Shown: positions 1-5,016, counted from the first letter of the stretch. The stretch is DNA of 6,503 nucleotides from JBFMCC01 sp037445635 (GCA_037445635.1 JBBIKC010000065.1:1-6503), one strand, 5' to 3'. The notes: a model not told the origin generated them from the sequence alone. Translations and numbers: made by a program.

Positions 1-206
1 TCTCGCGCGCCATCCGTGAGTTGCGTCACCTGCAAAACGAGATCGAGACGTTCTACCGCACCACCAAACTCAGCGACGGACTCATTGGATTGAGAAACGC
101 CGTGGAAGCCGCGCTGATCGTGGCACAGGCCGCGCAGCATAACAGGCAGAGTCGCGGGTGCCATTATCGGGTCGATTCGGTGGAGGGAGGGGATCGGTTG
201 ATATGA
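1..206 (+). CDS. nadB: L-aspartate oxidase, C-terminal end (partial)
   Basis: This is the 3' end of a gene that enters from the left edge. The reading frame is open from base 3 and stops at TGA 204-206, giving about 67 residues. The segment holds the typical C-terminal helical domain of L-aspartate oxidase and its fumarate reductase/succinate dehydrogenase flavoprotein relatives: an EIETFYR helix, then LRNAVEAALIVAQAA, then the closing SRGCHYRVDS. The S-R-G-x-H-Y-x-x-D ending is a family hallmark. Known members use FAD to oxidise L-aspartate to iminoaspartate, the first step of NAD synthesis in the cytoplasm. The FAD-binding and catalytic parts lie outside the window, so a related flavoprotein subunit cannot be fully excluded. 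No start is visible. The TTG at 21 is internal. Confidence 0.8.
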   Translation, partial: SRAIRELRHLQNEIETFYRTTKLSDGLIGLRNAVEAALIVAQAAQHNRQSRGCHYRVDSVEGGDRLI

Positions 207-227
207 GAATCTTTCGGGACGCGGAAA

Positions 228-282
228 ACGCGGATGAACGCGGATTCTTTTTTTCTTCCATGTTATCCGCGTAAATCGGCGT
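228..282. repeat. Palindromic intergenic repeat built from ACGCGGAT octamers
   Basis: Two tandem copies of ACGCGGAT (228-235 and 238-245) face two inverted copies (exact at 265-272, one mismatch at 275-282), around a T-rich 19-nt loop. The arms can pair over 18 bases with three mismatches. A further exact inverted copy, ATCCGCGT, lies at 291-298. The hairpin begins about 22 bases after the nadB stop. It may end or protect that transcript, but there is no T-run straight after the stem, so terminator function is not shown. It could equally be a dispersed palindromic repeat without function. Confidence 0.6.
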
Positions 283-331
283 GCTTCGCGATCCGCGTCC
301 CGATTTGCATTGCCCAGTTCGTGGAAGTCCG

Positions 332-389
332 TTTCGACACTCCCTGCGGTCGCAACGCGTCGCGTTTGGACGAGCGTCCCAGGGCGCGG
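332..389 (+). repeat. Dispersed direct repeat, copy A (left of the toxin-antitoxin pair)
   Basis: The block starts with TTTCGACA at 332-339 and ends with a 33-base core at 357-389. That core matches the core at 1149-1181 at 30 of 33 positions, including an identical stretch GCGTCCCAGGGCGCGG at its end. Both copies are in the same orientation and carry TTTCGACA 17-21 bases before the core. They flank the DUF433/DUF5615 gene pair. No open frame here looks like a real gene. Confidence 0.6.
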
Positions 390-399
390 CTTCTACTTT

Positions 400-428
400 C
401 TGGAACACAATCAGTTTTATGCTAAAAT
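400..428 (+). promoter_or_regulatory. Extended -10 promoter of the DUF433/DUF5615 pair
   Basis: TGC directly followed by TAAAAT (420-428) is a good extended -10 element. The best -35 position with a 17-bp spacer (CTGGAA, 400-405) is poor, which extended -10 promoters tolerate. Transcription would begin near 435, giving a leader of about 19 nt that contains the AAGGAG ribosome-binding site at 440-445. The pair therefore probably has its own transcript independent of nadB. Confidence 0.5.
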
Positions 429-453
429 CCTGCCATAGCAAGGAGCATGAATC

Positions 454-693
454 ATGTCACGCATTCACTGGCAGGATTACGTTGTCATTGACCCCGAAAT
501 TCATCACGGCGAACCGTGTATCAAAGGGACGCGCGTCCCTGTTGCCATCATCGTCGGCAGCATTGCGGATGGGATGACAATTGACGAGGTCATCCAGGAA
601 TATCCGCAACTCGAACGCGAGGCGGTTCGCGCCGCGCTGTCTTACGCGGCAGATGTGGTTCGCCAGGATATTCTTTTGCCGTTGACGGGATAA
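454..693 (+). CDS. DUF433 family antitoxin-like protein
   Basis: A 79-residue protein of the DUF433 family: small winged-helix-like proteins usually encoded directly before a PIN-like toxin and presumed to be its antitoxin and DNA-binding autoregulator. Recognisable family features are IDPEIHHGEPCIKGTRVPV (residues 12-30), the IADGMTIDEVIQEYP segment (37-51), and the closing helix VRAALSYAADVV (58-69). The length is normal. ATG 454 is chosen because AAGGAG lies 8 bases upstream and an extended -10 lies further up. The ATG at 447 is out of frame. The gene ends 6 bases before the next start, so the two are co-transcribed and probably translationally coupled. Antitoxin role is inferred from family and context only. 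Confidence 0.88.
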   Translation: MSRIHWQDYVVIDPEIHHGEPCIKGTRVPVAIIVGSIADGMTIDEVIQEYPQLEREAVRAALSYAADVVRQDILLPLTG

Positions 694-699
694 GGTATC

Positions 700-1062
700 A
701 TGGCGTTTATCGTCGAGGTTGACGAAGATTTACCCCGCGCCGCCGCGCAAATATTACGTGAGGAGGGCTATGACGCCGTCAGGGTAATTGACCAGCAAAT
801 GGGTGGATGGAAAGACCCGCCTCTCTGGAAAGTCGTTCAAGAGGAAAACCGATTTCTTGTCACTGCCGACAAAGGCTTTGCCGATATACGGAAATACCCG
901 CCAGGCACACACGCGGGTATTTTGCTCCTTCGCCCCGATGAAGATGGGATTCGTCCCATCATCGAGTTGCATGTCAAAGTTCTTGCCTCATACAAATTGG
1001 ATGATCTTGCGAGGAGTGTGACAGTTGTAACGCCGAGAGGGATTCGAATCCGAAGAGCGTAA
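700..1062 (+). CDS. DUF5615 family PIN-like toxin protein
   Basis: A 120-residue protein of the DUF5615 (PIN-like) family, the usual partner of DUF433 proteins and a presumed RNA-cleaving toxin. The N-terminal strand ends in acidic residues (VDEDLP, residues 7-12). The central hallmark is FLVTADKGFADIRKYPPG (52-69), followed by HAGILLLR (71-78) and a closing VTPRGIRIRR. D8, D39, D57 and D62 are candidates for the metal-binding acidic set of a PIN fold. The assignment of D39 is less certain, because family members I recall have a somewhat different central segment. The length is normal. The start ATG follows TAAGGT, which overlaps the preceding stop, fitting coupled translation. Nuclease activity and toxicity are inferred from the family. 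Confidence 0.88.
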   Translation: MAFIVEVDEDLPRAAAQILREEGYDAVRVIDQQMGGWKDPPLWKVVQEENRFLVTADKGFADIRKYPPGTHAGILLLRPDEDGIRPIIELHVKVLASYKLDDLARSVTVVTPRGIRIRRA

Positions 1063-1119
1063 AACCACATTGAAAGATCAACCCAGTGCGCTGTTAAAGC
1101 CGCCTGTGTCTCGACAAGG

Positions 1120-1181
1120 TTTCGACAAGCTCACCCCATCGGCTCAGCGCGCCGCGTTCGGACGCGCGTCCCAGGGCGCGG
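1120..1181 (+). repeat. Dispersed direct repeat, copy B (right of the toxin-antitoxin pair)
   Basis: TTTCGACA at 1120-1127 is followed by a 33-base core at 1149-1181 that matches copy A (357-389) at 30 of 33 positions in the same orientation. TCGACAAG occurs twice here, at 1111-1118 and 1122-1129, 11 bases apart. The spacer between TTTCGACA and the core is 21 bases, against 17 in copy A, so the copies are old or belong to a variable family. The repeat overlaps the left end of the inverted-repeat region described next. Confidence 0.6.
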
Positions 1182-1362
1182 GAGATCGTCCACGAATTCC
1201 CTTCGGGTACGATGTGTGGAACGAACACCTGCACTGCACCAACGCAGTGCGATGCGAGTGTAAACGAATACGGGCGCGTGTCCATTCGAGTATTCGTGTG
1301 AAATTCGTGGATGGATTCTCTGAAATCAACTCCGCGCGCCGCGGGTGGGTTTGATGGGGTGA
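1131..1362. repeat. Nested inverted-repeat element, possibly MITE-like
   Basis: This occupies most of the gene-free stretch between the toxin gene and the deacetylase gene. Four inverted repeats lie inside it. The outer pair is TCACCCCATC at 1131-1140 with GATGGGGTGA at 1353-1362. The middle pair is TCCACGAATT at 1189-1198 with AATTCGTGGA at 1302-1311. Inside that are ACGAATAC at 1264-1271 with GTATTCGT at 1290-1297, and a tight hairpin GCACTGC-accaac-GCAGTGC at 1231-1250. GCGCGCCGCG also occurs directly repeated at 1147-1156 and 1334-1343. I see no clear target-site duplication and no transposase. The 94-codon open frame across it (from 1070) lacks a ribosome-binding site and is not called. 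Confidence 0.5.
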
Positions 1363-1379
1363 CCGTTCACGAAATGTGA

Positions 1380-2432
1380 CTATCTGTTGGCAAATCCCTC
1401 TAAAAAAGCGACAAGGTTCTTCCCGAGCGCGTCGGTGTTATAGCCGCCTTCCATGATGATGGCGGTCGGCAGGTTGAGCGCGGCGATGCGGCGGCCAATC
1501 TCGCCGATTCCCTGGCGCGTGACCTTGAACTTGCCGAGCGGATCGCCCTCGTAAATGTCCATGCCGGTGGAGACGACCAGAGATTGTGGGCTGTGGGCCG
1601 CGACCAATGCGATTGCCTCATCGAGCGCGGCAAGATACGCCGCGTCGTCTGTCCCGGCGGGGAGGGGGAGGTTTTGATGGAAGCCAAGCCCCTCGCCTGT
1701 TCCTGTCTCATTCGCGTAGCCAGCGTAATAGGGATATTCAAACGCCGGGTCAGCGTGGATGGAAATGGTCAGCACATCGCGGCGCGCGTAGAAGATGTCC
1801 TGCGTGCCGTTGCCGGCGTGATAATCCACGTCCAGCACCGCGACGTTGCCGAACTGCGTCAGCCACTGGGCGGCGATGGCGGCATTATTTAAAAAGCAAT
1901 AGCCGCCCGCGATCTCGCGTCCCGCGTGATGGCCGGGAGGGCGGCAAAGGGCGAATGCGGACGAAGGACTGCGGACAGCGGACGACGAGATATGGTTGGC
2001 GGCGGAGAGGGCGCAATGAGCCGAGGCGAGCGCGGCGGCGTAGGTCCCTTCCACAATGGGCACGCTCAGGTCGAGCAAAAAGAATCCCGCCTTGCCCAGA
2101 ATGCCTTCGGGGATGTGGTCGCGTTTGGCGGCGAAGGTGGCAGGCATCAGCGCGGTCTTGTCAGACGCCGCGGCGGATTCGGGTTCGGCGGCCAGCCACT
2201 CGGTCCAGGCGGAGGCGAGGAACGAAAGATATTCCTCCGAGTGGACCGCGCGAATCGGGTCGAGTCCAAAATCAGCCGATTCGGCGACCTCAGCCCAGTC
2301 CGTTTGGCGCAACGCGTTCAGAATCCGTTCCATTCTCTGCGGCGATTCGAGATAGGGCACGCGCTGTCCGCCGTCGAACACTTCGAAGGCGGGATCGTGC
2401 AGGCGATGCTGCTCCGAGTAAAAAATTTTCAT
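1380..2432 (-). CDS. Histone deacetylase family protein, acetylpolyamine amidohydrolase-like
   Basis: A 350-residue zinc hydrolase of the HDAC/AcuC/AphA superfamily, which removes acetyl groups from acetylated amines or lysines in the cytoplasm. From memory it aligns along its length with Mycoplana ramosa acetylpolyamine amidohydrolase: start KIFYSEQHRLHDP, then RPPGHHAG with catalytic His168-His169, GGYCFLNNAAIAAQ (176-189), zinc ligands Asp203, His205 and Asp292, and EGGY with Tyr331. The position after the zinc histidine is Ala206 (DYHAGNG), where many relatives have a second His. Residues 150-159, before the RPPGHH motif, are encoded by a short heptamer repeat and make this loop about four residues longer than in the M. 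ramosa enzyme. The start ATG follows TATAAT by 17 bases, with no strong Shine-Dalgarno. It is divergent from the nitroreductase gene. The substrate (acetylpolyamine or protein) is not decided by sequence. Confidence 0.88.
   Translation of the reverse strand: MKIFYSEQHRLHDPAFEVFDGGQRVPYLESPQRMERILNALRQTDWAEVAESADFGLDPIRAVHSEEYLSFLASAWTEWLAAEPESAAASDKTALMPATFAAKRDHIPEGILGKAGFFLLDLSVPIVEGTYAAALASAHCALSAANHISSSAVRSPSSAFALCRPPGHHAGREIAGGYCFLNNAAIAAQWLTQFGNVAVLDVDYHAGNGTQDIFYARRDVLTISIHADPAFEYPYYAGYANETGTGEGLGFHQNLPLPAGTDDAAYLAALDEAIALVAAHSPQSLVVSTGMDIYEGDPLGKFKVTRQGIGEIGRRIAALNLPTAIIMEGGYNTDALGKNLVAFLEGFANR
1956..1983. repeat. Four tandem heptamers inside the deacetylase gene
   Basis: Four consecutive 7-bp units with consensus TGCGGAC (plus strand) begin at 1956, 1963, 1970 and 1977. 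Unit 1 and unit 3 are exact, unit 4 has one change and unit 2 has two. They encode most of the Ser/Ala/Arg/Pro segment at residues 150-159 of the deacetylase, a surface-loop-like stretch just ahead of the catalytic motif. The unit length is not a multiple of three, so gain or loss of one copy would shift the frame. Confidence 0.65.
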
Positions 2433-2454
2433 ATGGCTTCGTCTGTGCTATTAT
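2426..2454 (+). promoter_or_regulatory. Promoter of the nitroreductase gene
   Basis: An extended -10 element, TGC followed by TATTAT (2446-2454), lies 17 bp downstream of a weak -35 (TTTTCA, 2426-2431). Transcription would start near 2461, giving a very short leader that just retains the GGAGG at 2462-2466. The -35 overlaps the start codon of the divergent deacetylase gene. Confidence 0.45.
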
Positions 2455-2455
2455 A
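2450..2455 (-). promoter_or_regulatory. -10 element of the deacetylase gene
   Basis: A perfect TATAAT on the minus strand lies 17 bases before the deacetylase ATG, so the leader would be about 10 nt. It overlaps the plus-strand TATTAT, so the two divergent promoters share their -10 region. I found no convincing -35 on this strand. Confidence 0.45.
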
Positions 2456-2461
2456 AAACAC

Positions 2462-2466
2462 GGAGG
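2462..2466 (+). promoter_or_regulatory. Ribosome-binding site deciding the nitroreductase start
   Basis: GGAGG lies 5 bases before ATG 2472. The in-frame GTG at 2466 overlaps the GGAGG itself and so cannot be the start served by it. Confidence 0.75.
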
Positions 2467-2471
2467 TGTAC

Positions 2472-3029
2472 ATGGACGCTTTGACCGCCATTCATACGCG
2501 GCATTCGGTGGGCAAGGTGAAGGCCGATCCCGTGCCGCGCGAACTGATCGAAAAACTTTTGGACGCGGCCGCGCAGGCGCCGAATCATCATAAGGTGAGA
2601 CCGTGGCGCTTCGTCGTCCTGACTGGAGCCGGGCGCGCGCGATTGGGCGATGTCATGGCTGAATCGTTATCCACCAAGACTCCCGACCTGCCGATGGAGG
2701 CTCTGGACAAGGAGCGCGCCAAGCCCTTGCGCGCCCCGCTGGTGATTGCCGTCGGCGTGGACAAGCCGACCGAATCAAAGGTCTCGGAGGTCGAAAATAT
2801 CTGCGCGGCGGCCGCGGCGGCGCAAAATATTTTGCTGGCTGCGCACGCCCTCGGTCTCGCCGCCCAGTGGCGGACGGGTCCCGCCGCGCTCGATCCGCGC
2901 GTGAAGGAATTTCTGGGGCTTGCACCCGATCAGCACCTGATCGCGTTTTTGTATATCGGCTACGCGGAAGGCGAGACGCTTTTGCCCGAGCGGCCCGGCT
3001 TCGAGGATAGAACGGTCTGGATCGAGTGA
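2472..3029 (+). CDS. Nitroreductase family protein (YdjA-like)
   Basis: A 185-residue flavoprotein of the FMN-dependent nitroreductase superfamily, most like the short YdjA group. It is expected to form a homodimer and use NAD(P)H to reduce nitro or related electrophilic compounds in the cytoplasm. Seen in the sequence: an N-terminal TRHSV segment (residues 9-13) at the usual Arg-Arg-Ser FMN-phosphate site, APNHHKVRPWRFVVL (36-50), RAPLVIAVGVD (87-97), an alanine-rich helix IC(A)7QNILLAAHALGL (110-129), then AQWRTG (131-136) and the closing LIAFLYIGYAEG. Its length is that of the YdjA group. ATG 2472 is supported by GGAGG. It shares a divergent promoter region with the deacetylase gene and converges on the DUF1684 gene across a terminator. 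The physiological substrate is unknown. Confidence 0.88.
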   Translation: MDALTAIHTRHSVGKVKADPVPRELIEKLLDAAAQAPNHHKVRPWRFVVLTGAGRARLGDVMAESLSTKTPDLPMEALDKERAKPLRAPLVIAVGVDKPTESKVSEVENICAAAAAAQNILLAAHALGLAAQWRTGPAALDPRVKEFLGLAPDQHLIAFLYIGYAEGETLLPERPGFEDRTVWIE

Positions 3030-3031
3030 AC

Positions 3032-3061
3032 AAAAAAGCCGAGCATGCGCTCGGCCTTTTT
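3032..3061. terminator. Bidirectional Rho-independent terminator
   Basis: A perfect 7-bp stem, GCCGAGC (3038-3044) with GCTCGGC (3049-3055) around the loop ATGC, has six A on its left (3032-3037) and five T on its right (3057-3061). It sits 2 bases after the nitroreductase stop and 1 base after the DUF1684 stop, so it can end both convergent transcripts. Confidence 0.88.
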
Positions 3062-3062
3062 G

Positions 3063-3899
3063 CTACTTGTCGTGGTGGCGGTAGATCATCTCGCCCGCCG
3101 GGATTCGCACCGGCAGCCGGTTCTGTGAGGGAGGCAGGGGACAGGTGGCGTAATCGGTGTAGGCGCAGGGCGGGTTGCGCGCTTTGTTGAAATCCAGGAT
3201 CACTTCACGGTCTATGGGCGCGTCGGCGTCGAGGAAACGTCCGCCGGGGTAGGAGCCGTTGCCGTTCGTCGGATCGTAGAAATTGAAGAACAGGCCGTCC
3301 TCGGTCTTTTCCGCTTCGAGGCGGCATTCCTTTCCGTCGAGATGAAATATTACATAGCCGGGGAACTCCACGTCGTATTCTTCGCCGATCACGTCGCGAA
3401 TCCTGAGGACGCGCACCGGCTCGTAGGGCACGAAGCGGGCCGTGATGCGGTAGGCGGGCTTGACCGGGTAATGCTTGAGGCCGGTGAAGTTTCTGCGCGC
3501 GGGGTGAGCCTTGTCCCAGACGCGGATCAGGGAGTTGGATCCGCGCTGGATTACCAAAAGGGTCAGGCTGGCGATTTCGATGAAGTCGGGCGATTCGTGC
3601 CGGTCATTGTGCAAGACCTTCGTCTTGACCGGCTCGCCGTTGCAGGTGACATCGGCTCCGTCGCTTACCCTTAATGTGACGGCGCCATCCTTGTAATCGA
3701 AGGAGCCCGCTTTAGGCGGAATCCCTTCCCCTTCGAGTTGGATGTCGCTGTAGGGGTCGGTGCCAAACGTGTTGCTCCCCTCGGTCAGCCAGTACAGGCC
3801 CGCCAGGGCCAGCCAGCTGCGTTCGTTATCCCTCAGGCGGGCTTCGCGCTCAGCGCGATATTTCAGGATCGTCTCTTCGTATGTGTCGGTGAGTGCCAT
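3063..3899 (-). CDS. DUF1684 domain-containing protein
   Basis: A 278-residue protein of the DUF1684 family, whose biochemical function I do not know. Family signatures are clear: the N-terminal helix YEETILKYRAEREARLR (residues 7-23), SWLALAGLYWLTEGSNTFG (28-46), a mostly beta middle part, and the strongly conserved C-terminal block GGRFLDADAP (219-228), LDFNKARNPPCAYTDYATCP (235-254) and NRLPVRIPAGE (260-270). It has no signal peptide or membrane helix, so it is probably cytoplasmic. The length is normal. Met1 is placed just before the conserved helix. No Shine-Dalgarno precedes it, and a TATAAT lies only 6 bases upstream, which fits a leaderless message. It ends at a bidirectional terminator shared with the nitroreductase gene. 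The conserved Cys246 and Cys253 are notable. Confidence 0.88.
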   Translation of the reverse strand: MALTDTYEETILKYRAEREARLRDNERSWLALAGLYWLTEGSNTFGTDPYSDIQLEGEGIPPKAGSFDYKDGAVTLRVSDGADVTCNGEPVKTKVLHNDRHESPDFIEIASLTLLVIQRGSNSLIRVWDKAHPARRNFTGLKHYPVKPAYRITARFVPYEPVRVLRIRDVIGEEYDVEFPGYVIFHLDGKECRLEAEKTEDGLFFNFYDPTNGNGSYPGGRFLDADAPIDREVILDFNKARNPPCAYTDYATCPLPPSQNRLPVRIPAGEMIYRHHDK

Positions 3900-3905
3900 G
3901 CGTCA

Positions 3906-3933
3906 ATTATACAACCGTTCAGGTAACTGCCAG
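3906..3933 (-). promoter_or_regulatory. Promoter of the DUF1684 gene, predicting a leaderless transcript
   Basis: On the minus strand a perfect TATAAT (3911 down to 3906) has a plausible -35, CTGGCA (3933 to 3928, four of six consensus bases), 16 bp upstream. Only six bases separate TATAAT from the ATG at 3899, so the predicted first transcribed base is at or beside the A of the start codon. Confidence 0.55.
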
Positions 3934-3948
3934 AAAGTGAAAAGGGAT

Positions 3949-3962
3949 TGTAAGCGCTTGAT
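3949..3962. promoter_or_regulatory. LacI-family / cre-like operator candidate
   Basis: TGTAAGCGCTTGAT contains the perfect palindrome AAGCGCTT and fits 13 of 14 positions of the catabolite-responsive-element consensus used by LacI/GalR-family regulators. It lies between the divergent promoters of the DUF1684 and helix-hairpin-helix genes, 15 bp above the -35 of the former and 28 bp above the -35 of the latter. No regulator gene is in the window, so which protein would bind is unknown. Confidence 0.4.
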
Positions 3963-3990
3963 TCCCGGAGCATCTGCACCCTCGGTGTTG

Positions 3991-4019
3991 TTGACATTTC
4001 GGAAGTTCTCCCGTATAAA
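3991..4019 (+). promoter_or_regulatory. Sigma-70 promoter of the helix-hairpin-helix gene
   Basis: A perfect -35 TTGACA (3991-3996) and a -10 TATAAA (4014-4019) are separated by exactly 17 bp. Transcription would start near 4026, giving a leader of about 22 nt containing AAGGAG at 4036-4041. This is the strongest promoter in the window. Confidence 0.8.
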
Positions 4020-4047
4020 CTGCCCATTATCTTTCAAGGAGACGGAA

Positions 4048-4464
4048 ATGCTTGCTCTGCACCTCTTTTCTGAAGAAGGGCCGAATACTGAACTCGGCTG
4101 GTTGTTGTGGGTGGCGCTGGGCTTTTTCTTTTTGATGGTCTTGGTCGGCTGGCTGGTCAGCCGCAGGAAGGCCGCGCCGGAGACGGGTCACGCGCACGAG
4201 GCGAAAAAGCCTGCGGACGATCTGACCATCATCGAGGGAATCGGTCCGAAGGTTGCCAAAGTCCTGAACGAGGCGGGAATCGCCTCATTCTCGGACCTCG
4301 CGAATGCTCCCGTCTCCGAAGTGCAGAAAACCCTCGACGCGGCCGGTCTGCAGATGATGGATCCGTCCGGCTGGATCGAACAGGCAAAACTTGCCGCCAG
4401 AGGCGACATGGAGGGATTGAAGAAAATGCAGGCTGAACTAAAGGGCGGGCGCAGGGCCAATTAG
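4048..4464 (+). CDS. Membrane-anchored helix-hairpin-helix domain protein
   Basis: A 138-residue protein. A single hydrophobic helix near the N-terminus (residues 17-38) ends in SRRK, which suggests the rest lies on the cytoplasmic side. A short polar linker (40-57) follows. Then comes a helix-hairpin-helix module, DDLTIIEGIGPKVAKVLNEA (57-76), with the GIGPK hairpin, and FSDLANAPVSEVQKTLDAAG (81-100). The tail holds a charged helix (GWIEQAKLAARGDMEGLKKM). This type of domain often sits at the end of small membrane or ribosomal-associated proteins and may bind DNA or protein. The actual role is unknown. The frame is open further upstream, but ATG 4048 is chosen because AAGGAG lies 6 bases before it and a near-perfect promoter is placed to serve it. 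It converges with the acetyltransferase remnant, three bases away. Confidence 0.78.
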   Translation: MLALHLFSEEGPNTELGWLLWVALGFFFLMVLVGWLVSRRKAAPETGHAHEAKKPADDLTIIEGIGPKVAKVLNEAGIASFSDLANAPVSEVQKTLDAAGLQMMDPSGWIEQAKLAARGDMEGLKKMQAELKGGRRAN

Positions 4465-4467
4465 GAG

Positions 4468-5010
4468 TTAGTCAGGCAAAGCCTGCGGGTGTTCTCGTTG
4501 CATCTTCTTGAAACCATACAGTTCGGTCTCATTCGCGATTTCCCTGATGACAAAGCCGTCCGGTGTTCTTGTGAGAACCCCCTCGCTCATTTTGCTTAAG
4601 TCCGCGACCATGCACGGCGCACCGAGTTCGGTCTGTTTGATACCGGCTGCCAGTTCCTATTGCTGTTCCGCCATATCAATCAGTCCATGCTCTTGGAGGC
4701 GCTGGGGTAGATCGCCGGGAGTCGTTTCAGGGCCTGTCCACCAGATAAAGTAGGGGGCGTCCCGCTCTTTGAACCATCCGATGGTTTCGTCAATGATGTG
4801 ATCTGCGTCATCCGGGGTAAGTTTGGCTCTCCATACGCCCTCGAACATCGGGTTCGTCGGGAACGAGTAGCGAAGCGAGATTTCATCGGTTTCTGAAATC
4901 TCGCCATCCAGCAGACTCGCCATGGTGCGGAACAAATCGTATAGTTTCTCGAAAACCGCCAGTCCCAGTTCACCGTCTGTCATGTTTCCCTGGCTGCGAA
5001 GGATTGCCAT
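4468..5010 (-). pseudogene. GNAT-type acetyltransferase remnant with in-frame TAG
   Basis: From ATG 5010 the frame runs 117 residues to TAG 4659-4657. It then stays open in the same frame for 62 more codons to TAA 4470-4468. The first part has the look of the N-terminal half of a larger GNAT-family protein: SLRYSFPTNPMFEGVWRAKL, APYFIWWTGPETTPGDLPQRLQEHGL. The part after the TAG continues the same domain (GAPCMVADLSKM, then TPDGFVIREIANETELYGF). One C-to-T change from CAG would create the TAG. The acetyl-CoA-binding C-terminal half is missing, and the reading frame ends three bases from the stop of the convergent helix-hairpin-helix gene, as if a deletion had joined them. The start is set by AAGGAG 6 bases upstream of ATG 5010, not the further ATG at 5037. 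It could still make a 117-residue protein. Confidence 0.65.
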
Positions 5011-5016
5011 TCGCCT

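Noticed and set aside
82..441. 119-codon minus-strand open frame across the nadB end and the intergenic repeats.
   Set aside because: Its composition follows the repeats, it has no family resemblance, and the sense strand carries the clear nadB C-terminus.
1040..1051. GGATTCGAATCC resembles a tRNA T-arm and suggested a tRNA gene near the end of the toxin gene.
   Set aside because: No acceptor, D-arm or anticodon arm could be placed around it, and it encodes the conserved C-terminal PRGIRIRR segment of the DUF5615 protein.
1070..1354. 94-codon open frame after the toxin gene.
   Set aside because: It has no ribosome-binding site, overlaps the inverted-repeat element, and shares AFGRASQGA only because it reads through the same DNA repeat as a frame near 281-577.
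2466..2471. GTG at 2466 as the nitroreductase start.
   Set aside because: It overlaps the GGAGG ribosome-binding site. ATG 2472 has the correct spacing.
1586..2593. Long 335-codon plus-strand open frame opposite the deacetylase gene.
   Set aside because: It is extremely arginine-rich and without recognisable domains. It is the antisense shadow of a GC-rich real gene and runs across the nitroreductase start.
4473..4485. CAGGC-AAA-GCCTG hairpin after the helix-hairpin-helix gene as a terminator.
   Set aside because: The stem is only 5 bp and there is no T-run on either side.
4468..4659. TAG readthrough, for example pyrrolysine insertion, to give a full-length acetyltransferase.
   Set aside because: Even with readthrough the frame ends after 62 codons without a catalytic domain, and no pyrrolysine machinery is visible, so decay is the simpler account.
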